Below are positions 1-5,620 of a stretch of 5,766 bases of DNA, one piece after another. Both the position numbers and the translations under genes were made by a program. Under the pieces are notes generated by a model. That model saw only the letters and a program-made list of their open reading frames with translations, searched no databases and had not been told where the DNA came from. The first letter of the stretch is position 1. Each line of letters begins with the position of its first letter. Source of the DNA: Cryomorphaceae bacterium (GTDB lineage Bacteria; Bacteroidota; Bacteroidia; Flavobacteriales; Schleiferiaceae); assembly GCA_003445735.1 (NCBI GenBank), contig DMCR01000177.1:1225-6990 (forward strand). Reading direction: 5' to 3'.

Positions 1-107
1 GTCGCCCAATGCCCTTGCAGCCAACCTTGTGCTACCATTGCTTTCGACATGGCAAACCTGAGTACCGAACCGGCACCGCCGCCTAAGAATATTGCCAGAT
101 AGGCCAT
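1..107 (-). CDS. crcB: Fluoride channel CrcB/Fluc, N-terminal fragment (cut by window edge)
   Basis: Only the first 35 codons lie in the window. They read MAYLAIFLGGGAGSVLRF and continue with a Ser-Lys and a Trp-rich stretch. The Gly-Gly-Gly-x-Gly-x-x-x-Arg-Phe pattern inside the first membrane helix is the typical opening of CrcB/Fluc, a small dimeric membrane channel that exports fluoride. The start at 107 is preferred because it gives the usual family N-terminus and has GGAG 9 nt upstream (117-120), one of the few Shine-Dalgarno-like sites here. An in-frame ATG at 122 would add five residues and overlap the upstream phosphatase gene by 10 nt. The gene is last in the visible adk-obgE-PAP2-crcB run, 5 nt after the phosphatase stop. 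No fluoride riboswitch is visible in front of it, so it probably depends on upstream transcription. The family call rests on this short N-terminus alone. Confidence 0.78.
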   Translation of the reverse strand, partial: MAYLAIFLGGGAGSVLRFAMSKAMVAQGWLQGHWA

Positions 108-112
108 TACAT

Positions 113-643
113 TCAACTCCATGTCTTTTCGATTTTGTGTAAAACGAAACTAATGAGAAATCCCCACAATGCTCCCACTAAGAGGTCTGTAGGATAATGA
201 ACCCCCAAATGAATGCGGGAATAGCTTTGAAAAAAAGCAATAATCAATAACACCGGAAACCAACTTTGGTGCAACCATTTACGGAATAAAAAGGTAAGTC
301 CAAAGGCATTTGCGGCATGTGCGCTAAAAAAGCCATAAGTACTACAATGCACTAAGACACGGATATCTTTCATGGTTTGACAGGGACGAGGTCGGGCGAT
401 CCAATGCTTAAAAAACTCTGCACCTTGATCCCAAAGCAAAATACCAAGAACCACCAAGGCTAATCGCTTTACAAAAACGTCCATCGCCGAGCGTCTAAAC
501 AGGCGCTCCACCATAACCACGTAGAGGGGAATCCAAGTAATGGTATTCGTTACCGCGAGCCAGAATACGTCCGTACTGGCCGGCAACCAGTGATTTAATA
601 CGTACATCGCATCCACATCGAAACTATGTACGACCTCAAACAT
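113..643 (-). CDS. PAP2-family membrane phosphatase (lipid phosphate phosphatase-like)
   Basis: This is an integral membrane phosphatase of 176 residues with all three PAP2 motifs. Motif 1 is Lys79 to Pro87 (KHWIARPRP, K-x6-RP). Motif 2 is Ser107-Ala108-His109, a variant of the usual PSGH. Motif 3 is SRIHLGVHYPTD, with Arg143, His149 and Asp153. His109 and His149 are the expected catalytic pair. Hydrophobic segments near residues 24-47, 60-72, 112-121, 129-140 and 152-168 suggest about five helices. Known substrates of the family include undecaprenyl pyrophosphate, phosphatidylglycerophosphate and phosphatidate; the sequence does not say which applies. The start at 643 is chosen because its ATG shares one base with the obgE stop (TAATG), indicating translational coupling. 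A longer frame from 670 adds nine residues overlapping the end of obgE and is less likely. crcB follows immediately. Confidence 0.9.
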   Translation of the reverse strand: MFEVVHSFDVDAMYVLNHWLPASTDVFWLAVTNTITWIPLYVVMVERLFRRSAMDVFVKRLALVVLGILLWDQGAEFFKHWIARPRPCQTMKDIRVLVHCSTYGFFSAHAANAFGLTFLFRKWLHQSWFPVLLIIAFFQSYSRIHLGVHYPTDLLVGALWGFLISFVLHKIEKTWS

Positions 644-1641
644 TAGACGGATGCATTGAGTCGTTCCCAAATCATATCCTTGAGGGGCATGATGTTCTTG
701 TTGGCAACGGATGAAATGAAAATATGGGGAATATCCTCAGGTAATTGGGCCTTGACCTCCTGCTGCAAATCCTCGTCGAGCATATCGCTCTTCGTGATGG
801 CTAGAATTCTATCCTTATCGGCAAGTTCAGGGTTATACTTGACCAATTCATTCAGCAAAATCTCGTATTCCTTCGCATAATCTTCCGCATCGGCGGGCAC
901 CATGAATAATAGCAACGCATTGCGCTCGATATGACGTAGAAATCGGTATCCCAGACCCTTTCCCTCGGCTGCACCTTCAATAATTCCAGGTATATCGGCC
1001 ATTACAAAGGATTTGTGATCGCGGTAATACACCATGCCTAAATTCGGTACCAAGGTGGTAAAAGGATAATTAGCAATTTCCGGCTTGGCCGCACTTACCA
1101 CAGATAGTAAGGTGCTCTTCCCAGCATTTGGGAACCCTACCAATCCCACATCGGCCAAAACTTTCAACTCAAGAATGAACCAACCTTCGTTGGCAGGCTC
1201 GCCCGGCTGAGCAAAACGTGGAGTCTGGAAGGTAGCACTCTTAAAATGTACATTGCCCAAACCGCCGCGGCCGCCTTTCACCAGTACGTGCTCCTCACCG
1301 TCCTCGGTGATTTCAAACAACACCTCACCGGTTTCTTCGTCCTTGGCCACCGTACCTAATGGCACTTCGATGTATTTGTCTTCACCCTGCGCACCTGTGC
1401 GTTCCTGGGCACTACCGTTTTCACCGGAAGCGGCTTTGATGTGCTTTTGATATTTCAAGGGAAGCAAGGTCCACATCTGTGCGTTGCCTTTCACAATCAC
1501 GTGACCACCGCGGCCGCCATCTCCGCCGTCGGGTCCTCCCTTAGAGGTCATACGATTGCGCAGCAAGTGTGTCGAACCACGACCACCGCGGCCGCTCTTA
1601 CAGTAAATTTTTACGTAATCTATGAAGTTGCTTCCTGACAT
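643..1641 (-). CDS. obgE: GTPase Obg (ribosome-associated, CgtA/ObgE)
   Basis: A 332-aa essential-type GTPase acting in late 50S ribosomal subunit assembly and stress signalling. Residues 1-160 form the glycine-rich Obg fold, with repeated GRGG motifs near 18-22, 43-46 and 124-127. The G domain follows: P-loop GFPNAGKST at 169-177, switch I threonines near 195-196 (YPFTT), G3 DIPGIIEGA at 216-224, G4 TKSD at 283-286 in place of the usual NKxD, and G5 SSVA at 310-313. The protein ends right after the G domain, so the C-terminal OCT domain found in some Firmicutes Obg proteins is absent; this length is usual for Bacteroidota. It lies 67 nt downstream of adk, and its stop overlaps the start of the PAP2 gene. 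No Shine-Dalgarno sequence is seen before the ATG. Confidence 0.97.
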   Translation of the reverse strand: MSGSNFIDYVKIYCKSGRGGRGSTHLLRNRMTSKGGPDGGDGGRGGHVIVKGNAQMWTLLPLKYQKHIKAASGENGSAQERTGAQGEDKYIEVPLGTVAKDEETGEVLFEITEDGEEHVLVKGGRGGLGNVHFKSATFQTPRFAQPGEPANEGWFILELKVLADVGLVGFPNAGKSTLLSVVSAAKPEIANYPFTTLVPNLGMVYYRDHKSFVMADIPGIIEGAAEGKGLGYRFLRHIERNALLLFMVPADAEDYAKEYEILLNELVKYNPELADKDRILAITKSDMLDEDLQQEVKAQLPEDIPHIFISSVANKNIMPLKDMIWERLNASV

Positions 1642-1680
1642 GACGTGAAAAAGCAGCCCCCACCATGGAAAACTGCGTTA

Positions 1681-1688
1681 CAAAAGTA
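1681..1688 (-). promoter_or_regulatory. Possible -7 promoter element for obgE
   Basis: On the minus strand this reads TACTTTTG, an exact match to the Bacteroidota -7 consensus TAnnTTTG. It lies in the 67-nt gap between adk and obgE, about 40 nt before the obgE start, a reasonable leader length. No clear TTG element is present at the expected -33 position, so it may be a weak internal promoter or a chance match in A/T-rich sequence. Confidence 0.35.
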
Positions 1689-1708
1689 CAATTGTTCTTG
1701 TTTTGCTC

Positions 1709-2281
1709 TTAAAGTGCGTCGATGATTCCCACCAATCGGTCGGTAATCTCTTCGATGGAACCTACACCATCTACGCCCTGATATTTAGCCTGCCCCTCGT
1801 AGTAATCCTTTACTGGCGCCGTCTCCGCATTGTATACATCTATTCTGTTCTGGATAATCGCAGGGTCTGCATCATCCGGACGCCCTGAGGTTTTGGCACG
1901 CTCCGCCAAGCGAATACGCAACTCATCTTCAGGTACCTCCAAAGCTACCATGCTGGTAATACCAGTACTGCGTCCGTCCAAGAATGCATCGAGCGCTTGA
2001 GCTTGGCCATGGGTACGAGGGAATCCATCAAAGATAAAACCCTTGGCTTGCGGGTTTTTGTTGACGGCATCTTCCAACATTGCAATAGTCACTGAATCTG
2101 GTACGAGTTGGCCTTTGTCCATGTAGGATTTGGCTAATTGCCCCAATTCCGTCTCATTCTTAATATTGAATCTGAACAGGTCACCGGTACTCAAGTGAAC
2201 CAATTCGTATCGGTCTACCAAGAAAGCGCTCTGGGTTCCTTTACCTGCCCCTGGAGGGCCGAATAGGACTAGATTTAACAT
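1709..2281 (-). CDS. adk: Adenylate kinase (short-LID type)
   Basis: A cytoplasmic 190-aa enzyme converting ATP + AMP to 2 ADP. The P-loop GPPGAGKGTQ is at 8-17. The AMP-binding segment STGDLFR is at 31-37, the family signature FDGFPRT is at 84-90, and the arginines of the LID hinge and catalytic region lie in ERAKTSGRPDD (127-137) and NRIDVY (145-150). The LID is the short form: about a dozen residues stand where long bacterial enzymes such as the 214-aa E. coli protein carry a roughly 30-residue lid. There are no cysteines, so no zinc site. It is first in the minus-strand run leading to obgE and is divergent from the guanylyltransferase gene across 109 nt. The start gives the canonical MLNLVLFGPPGAGKG opening; no Shine-Dalgarno is present. 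Confidence 0.97.
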   Translation of the reverse strand: MLNLVLFGPPGAGKGTQSAFLVDRYELVHLSTGDLFRFNIKNETELGQLAKSYMDKGQLVPDSVTIAMLEDAVNKNPQAKGFIFDGFPRTHGQAQALDAFLDGRSTGITSMVALEVPEDELRIRLAERAKTSGRPDDADPAIIQNRIDVYNAETAPVKDYYEGQAKYQGVDGVGSIEEITDRLVGIIDAL

Positions 2282-2305
2282 GTCTGTAGCGTTTAAATAA
2301 GGGCA

Positions 2306-2313
2306 CGAAGATA
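2306..2313 (-). promoter_or_regulatory. Weak candidate -7 element for adk
   Basis: The minus-strand octamer TATCTTCG differs at one position from TAnnTTTG and lies about 25 nt before the adk ATG. No TTG is found at a suitable -33 distance. The 109-nt adk/guanylyltransferase gap must hold two divergent promoters, but neither is clear: the best plus-strand candidate (TAGATTCG, 2335-2342) also has one mismatch and no -33 element. Confidence 0.22.
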
Positions 2314-2390
2314 CCCCCTAAGCGCAGAAAATCGTAGATTCGCAGTCGAAATTCAGCAATGAATCTCATAACAACCTACACACTCTGAAC

Positions 2391-3476
2391 ATGCGCACAC
2401 CGTACTGCGTCATCATGGCCGGTGGAATTGGGAGCAGATTTTGGCCCATGTCCACAGAACAAACCCCAAAACAGTTTCTTGATTTTTTAGGTACTGGAGA
2501 GAGCCTCATTCAGCAAACCTATAAACGCGTACGCCGTATTTTCGATGCCGAGCACATCATGGTCGTTACCCATGAAAACTATGCTGCACTCACCAGAGAA
2601 CACCTTCCTGAATTACACGAAAACAATATTGTTCTTGAACCCCTGCGCCGCAATACTGCACCTTGTATTGCGTATGCCGCATTAAAAATTAAGAAGCGTG
2701 ACCCACTAGCAAACATGTTCATCACCCCAGCCGATCACTTGATTACTGATGATGAAGCCTTCGAAAAAGTGGTGAGAAAAGGGTTAAAACGCACAGAAAC
2801 CAGCCAGTGTTTTGTGACTATAGGCATCAAGCCACACAAACCCGAAACAGGCTACGGATACATTCAATACGACGAAAATAGCTCAGACGAAAAGGGAGTG
2901 TATATGGTCAAAGCCTTTACCGAAAAGCCAGATATCGACCACGCAAAGCTCTTTTTAGAAAGTGGTGATTTCTTGTGGAATGCAGGGATGTTTATTTGGA
3001 ACATCGAAGCCCTTTCCAACGGTTTAGACCAACACCTTCCGGAGCTCATGGCGACCTTAGGTGAAACTTGGAATGACCTGGATACAGATTACGAGAAACA
3101 AAGCATTGAACGTATCTACGGCGAATGCGATAACATCTCTATTGATTATGGGTTGATGGAACGCGCGCATCAAGTATGTGTGATCCCAGCAGAAATGGGT
3201 TGGAGTGACCTGGGCAACTGGGGCGCCATCTACGACCTCGGAACCAAGGACGAGCAAGGCAATGTCATTGTCGGCGAGCATACCCTGGTTCAAAACTGCA
3301 CCAACTGTCTGATCGTCAACGGAAGCAAGACCAAAGCTTTGGTCATCAACGACCTCTCCGATAATATTGTTGTTCAGACCGACCAATGTACCTTGACCTT
3401 CCCCCAAGGCAACGATCAAGCTATCAAACAGATTGTGAAATCTGTTAAGATAGAAATAGGGGAAGATTACGTGTAA
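2391..3476 (+). CDS. manC: Mannose-1-phosphate guanylyltransferase (single-domain)
   Basis: A 361-aa nucleotidyltransferase making GDP-mannose from GTP and mannose 1-phosphate, the donor for mannose and the precursor for fucose in surface polysaccharides and glycans. The nucleotide-binding signature is at 10-29: Gly11, Gly12, Gly14, Arg16, Trp18-Pro19 and the Pro26-Lys27-Gln28-Phe29 end. It is followed by TPADH at 113-117 (metal/nucleotide Asp), GYGYI at 154-158, FTEKP at 176-180, FLWNAGMF at 194-201, SIDYGLME at 250-257 and the GWSDLGNW motif at 270-277. The protein stops after a short C-terminal segment and lacks the cupin-type phosphomannose isomerase domain found in ~470-aa bifunctional ManC/AlgA enzymes. 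The start at 2391 fits the family N-terminus; no Shine-Dalgarno is seen. No other sugar genes are nearby, so it appears to be a stand-alone transcription unit, convergent with fumC. The symbol follows family usage. Confidence 0.95.
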   Translation: MRTPYCVIMAGGIGSRFWPMSTEQTPKQFLDFLGTGESLIQQTYKRVRRIFDAEHIMVVTHENYAALTREHLPELHENNIVLEPLRRNTAPCIAYAALKIKKRDPLANMFITPADHLITDDEAFEKVVRKGLKRTETSQCFVTIGIKPHKPETGYGYIQYDENSSDEKGVYMVKAFTEKPDIDHAKLFLESGDFLWNAGMFIWNIEALSNGLDQHLPELMATLGETWNDLDTDYEKQSIERIYGECDNISIDYGLMERAHQVCVIPAEMGWSDLGNWGAIYDLGTKDEQGNVIVGEHTLVQNCTNCLIVNGSKTKALVINDLSDNIVVQTDQCTLTFPQGNDQAIKQIVKSVKIEIGEDYV

Positions 3477-3495
3477 TTGCTTAATTGCCGGAGCC

Positions 3496-3520
3496 GTTGG
3501 GAAAATCACAATTTCCCAAC
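3496..3520. terminator. Hairpin between convergent manC and fumC ends
   Basis: A perfect 9-bp inverted repeat, GTTGGGAAA (3496-3504) and TTTCCCAAC (3512-3520), with a 7-nt loop. It lies 20 nt after the manC stop, and its right arm plus loop contain the last fumC codons and stop (TGA, 3506-3508). The stem is symmetric, so it could end transcription from both sides. There is no T-run on either side, so a standard intrinsic terminator is not shown; it could instead be a 3'-end stabilising hairpin. Confidence 0.5.
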
Positions 3521-4903
3521 CATCTTACTAGGGATGACCCACTGATCAAACTCTTCCGCCGTAAGGTAGCCGAGGTTAATGGCTTCCTCTTTCAAGGTGG
3601 TACCTTTTTCGTGTGCAGTCTTCGCAATTTTCGCAGCTTTCTCGTAACCTATTTTAGTGTTGAGAGCAGTAACCAACATCAATGAGTTGTTCAAGTGCGC
3701 TTCTATCGCCTTATAATTTGGCTCGATGCCGACCGCACAGTGGTCGTTGAAGCTGACACAAGCATCGCCTAAAAGGGTAGCACTCTCAAGCACATTATAG
3801 GCCATCACAGGCTTGAATACATTGAGCTCGTAATGTCCCTGAGCGCCTCCGATGGTCACCGTGGTTTGGTTCCCCATGACTTGAGCACAAACCATGGTCA
3901 TGGCTTCCGCTTGTGTTGGATTTACTTTCCCTGGCATGATGGATGAGCCCGGTTCGTTGGATGGAATGATGATTTCCCCAATGCCTGAGCGCGGTCCTGA
4001 TGCAAGGAGGCGAATATCGTTGGCGATTTTATTTAATGATACCGCCAGTTGGTTCAAGGCACCGTGTGTCTCCACTAAAGCGTCGTGAGCCGCCAATGCC
4101 TCAAATTTATTTTCAGCAGTGTAGAATGGATAGCCAGTGAACTCAGCGATGTATTTCGCCACGGTCTCAGAATAACCTTCCGGTGTATTGATTCCAGTAC
4201 CTACAGCCGTTCCACCCAAGGCAACTTCACTCATATGATCGAGTGTATTGTGTAGCGCCTTGAGTCCGTGATTGAGTTGGCTGACGTAGCCAGAAAACTC
4301 TTGGCCCAAGGTCAATGGTGTGGCGTCCATTAAGTGGGTGCGACCAATTTTTACCACTTTCCAGAATTCTTTACTCTTTGCCTCAAGCGTATTGCGAAGC
4401 AGCTCGACGCCCGGAATGGTGGTTTCAATAAGTTTCTTGTAGATCGCGATATGCATTCCCGTTGGGAAGGTATCATTTGAGCTCTGGCTCTTGTTTACGT
4501 CGTCGTTAGGGTGGATGAGGCTTTTGCCTTCTCCAAGTGTGCCGCCCGCCAGTACGTGAGCACGGTTGGAAATCACCTCATTTATGTTCATATTACTTTG
4601 AGTTCCAGAACCGGTTTGCCAAACGACCAAAGGAAATTGGTCCCGGTGCTTACCTTCTAAAATTTCATCACATACGGCTGCAATGAGGTCACGTTTTTCA
4701 ACGCTCAAGACGCCCGCATCGCAGTTCGTATAGGCTGCAGCCTTTTTCAAATACGCAAAACCTTCGATGACCTCCTGTGGCATCGAAGCTTCAGGTCCTA
4801 TTTTAAAATTGTGACGAGAGCGCTCTGTTTGCGCACCCCAATACTTATTAGCAGGGACTTTCACCTCGCCCATCGTATCGTGTTCTATTCTGTAGTCCAT
4901 CAT
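3506..4903 (-). CDS. fumC: Class II fumarate hydratase (fumarase C)
   Basis: A 465-aa homotetrameric, iron-independent enzyme interconverting fumarate and L-malate in the TCA cycle. Substrate-site motifs occur in family order: TGSGTQSNMN at 97-106, the HPNDDVN region with SSNDTFPT at 131-148, GRTHLMDATP at 187-196 (active-site-region His190), and the fumarate-lyase signature GSSIMPGKVNP at 319-329, whose serines sit in the catalytic loop. FKPV at 363-366 is also conserved. Length matches E. coli FumC (467 aa). The related aspartase and argininosuccinate lyase are less likely given the fumarase-type loops and close fit along the whole length. Two consecutive ATGs (4903 and 4900) are possible starts; no Shine-Dalgarno distinguishes them. 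The gene is transcribed alone, with its own promoter facing that of the 56-aa membrane protein. Confidence 0.97.
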   Translation of the reverse strand: MMDYRIEHDTMGEVKVPANKYWGAQTERSRHNFKIGPEASMPQEVIEGFAYLKKAAAYTNCDAGVLSVEKRDLIAAVCDEILEGKHRDQFPLVVWQTGSGTQSNMNINEVISNRAHVLAGGTLGEGKSLIHPNDDVNKSQSSNDTFPTGMHIAIYKKLIETTIPGVELLRNTLEAKSKEFWKVVKIGRTHLMDATPLTLGQEFSGYVSQLNHGLKALHNTLDHMSEVALGGTAVGTGINTPEGYSETVAKYIAEFTGYPFYTAENKFEALAAHDALVETHGALNQLAVSLNKIANDIRLLASGPRSGIGEIIIPSNEPGSSIMPGKVNPTQAEAMTMVCAQVMGNQTTVTIGGAQGHYELNVFKPVMAYNVLESATLLGDACVSFNDHCAVGIEPNYKAIEAHLNNSLMLVTALNTKIGYEKAAKIAKTAHEKGTTLKEEAINLGYLTAEEFDQWVIPSKMVGKL

Positions 4904-4931
4904 GAGTTGATTAGATTCGAAATCTACAGTA

Positions 4932-4960
4932 CAAATTTACGGCACAGAATCCTATTGAAA
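4932..4960 (-). promoter_or_regulatory. Promoter for fumC (Bacteroidota type)
   Basis: On the minus strand TAAATTTG (4932-4939) matches the Bacteroidota -7 consensus TAnnTTTG exactly. About 17 nt upstream is GTTTC (4957-4961 region), an imperfect match to the -33 TTTG/TTG element. The -7 element lies 28 nt before the fumC ATG, predicting a leader of about 25 nt. Confidence 0.6.
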
Positions 4961-4981
4961 CATTTGTGTGATGTATCTTTG
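4955..4981 (+). promoter_or_regulatory. Promoter for the 56-aa membrane protein gene (Bacteroidota type)
   Basis: TATCTTTG at 4974-4981 is an exact match to TAnnTTTG, and a TTG at 4955-4957 lies 16 nt upstream, close to the usual -33 spacing of about 17 nt or more. The -7 element ends 24 nt before the ATG at 5006. Its -33 box abuts that of the fumC promoter on the other strand. Confidence 0.63.
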
Positions 4982-5005
4982 GAACCTATTTAAAGAACAA
5001 CAACT

Positions 5006-5176
5006 ATGAAATTTATCGGTTTCCTCGTTTTTATGATTGTTTTCTTGATGGGCTTTTCGATGTTGGTTTTCTTGGGCCTGTTCGTTGGATACTGGCTTAC
5101 GTTAATCGGTCTTGAGGCCATCAACCCTAAACTAGCTCACGCGATCATAGGTCATAAAGAAGAAGCGGCTGAATAA
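5006..5176 (+). CDS. Small hydrophobic membrane protein of unknown function (56 aa)
   Basis: I do not recognise a family. The reading frame starts MKFIGFLVFMIVFLMGF and encodes 56 residues. Residues 3-36 are almost entirely hydrophobic (Phe, Leu, Val, Met, Gly, with one Tyr-Trp pair near 29-30), long enough for one extended helix or a tight helical hairpin. The tail (37-56) is polar, with Asn-Pro-Lys, Gly-His-Lys and a Glu-Glu-Ala-Ala-Glu end. There is no lipobox Cys, and no signal-peptide cleavage site is obvious. Support for a real gene is contextual: an exact Bacteroidota promoter 24 nt upstream, a strong intrinsic terminator starting 23 nt after the stop, an A-rich leader before the ATG, and a protein-like composition with a single membrane zone. 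It is divergent from fumC and convergent with the arsC-like gene, so neighbours do not reveal its role. Confidence 0.75.
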   Translation: MKFIGFLVFMIVFLMGFSMLVFLGLFVGYWLTLIGLEAINPKLAHAIIGHKEEAAE

Positions 5177-5199
5177 GATTTCAGTTGAAAGAATATATC

Positions 5200-5233
5200 A
5201 AAAAAACCCTAGCCTGCGGCTTGGGTTTTTTTT
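5200..5233. terminator. Bidirectional rho-independent terminator
   Basis: Seven A (5200-5206), CCC, one mismatched T, AGCC, a TGC loop (5215-5217), GGCT, one T, GGG, then eight T (5226-5233). The GC-rich stem is flanked by complementary A and T runs, so each strand's transcript has a hairpin followed by a U-tract. It should end the 56-aa gene (plus strand) and the arsC-like gene, whose stop lies 37 nt away on the minus strand. Confidence 0.92.
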
Positions 5234-5270
5234 GTGGAGTAAAAGCTGTGATTTGGCTCGCTACGCTTGC

Positions 5271-5618
5271 CTAAAGAATGGTATCCATAGCGTCCGCCGG
5301 ACGGGCCACCACAGCTTTATTGCCCTTTACAATAATTGGGCGCTCCATCAAACGAGGATGCTCAATCATCGCGAGGACAATCTCCCGTTCATCAAGTTCC
5401 AAATGCTTGTACTCTTTCTTCCATAAGGCCTCATTAGTACGCACCAGCTCGAGAGCATCCATATCTAGCGCTTCCAAAACCTCTTCAAGCTCAGCAGCTG
5501 TCATGCTCTTCTCGTCATTCATGTAGAGACGAACATTATACTGCGCACCTTTCTCATCAAGGTGCGCTAGAGCTTCGCGGGATTTTCGGCAACGCGGATT
5601 GTGATATACAGTAATCAT
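5271..5618 (-). CDS. arsC: ArsC-family reductase (arsenate reductase, glutaredoxin-type)
   Basis: A 115-aa thioredoxin-fold protein of the ArsC/Spx superfamily. The N-terminus MITVYHNPRCRKSREAL carries the single catalytic Cys10 in the NPxCxxS loop. The three arginines that bind the arsenate oxyanion in E. coli ArsC (Arg60, Arg94, Arg107) have counterparts at Arg60 (LVRTNE), Arg93 (MERPI) and Arg106 (VARPAD). Spx regulators lack this full set, so the reductase assignment is preferred. It is shorter than the 141-aa plasmid-type ArsC, matching the short chromosomal form. The start at 5618 is chosen because it gives the family N-terminus and lies 2 nt after the upstream stop; a longer frame from 5666 would add a basic 16-residue stretch overlapping that gene. 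No arsR, arsB or acr3 gene is nearby, so a role in arsenate resistance is uncertain. Transcription should end at the terminator at 5200-5233. Confidence 0.88.
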   Translation of the reverse strand: MITVYHNPRCRKSREALAHLDEKGAQYNVRLYMNDEKSMTAAELEEVLEALDMDALELVRTNEALWKKEYKHLELDEREIVLAMIEHPRLMERPIIVKGNKAVVARPADAMDTIL

Positions 5619-5620
5619 AA

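Noticed and set aside
656..1638. Plus-strand open frames opposite obgE
   Set aside because: They are shadows of the Gly-rich obgE coding sequence with Pro/Ser/Thr-rich products and no independent signals.
643..1641. Obg missing the C-terminal OCT domain, taken as a truncation
   Set aside because: The 332-aa length is normal for Bacteroidota Obg, and the stop is placed exactly for the TAATG overlap with the next gene, so this is not a broken gene.
1709..2281. Adenylate kinase with reduced lid as an internal deletion
   Set aside because: The short-lid form is a known natural class, and the SGRPDD and RIDVY motifs join without disruption.
2336..2366. Inverted repeat AGATTC...GAATCT in the adk/guanylyltransferase gap
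   Set aside because: The arms are only 6 bp with a 19-nt loop, no extension and no relation to a promoter element; it could occur by chance.
3057..3509. 150-codon open frame antisense to the guanylyltransferase gene
   Set aside because: It lies wholly opposite a well-supported gene, and its product has no recognisable motif; the frame is open because of the codon use of the sense gene.
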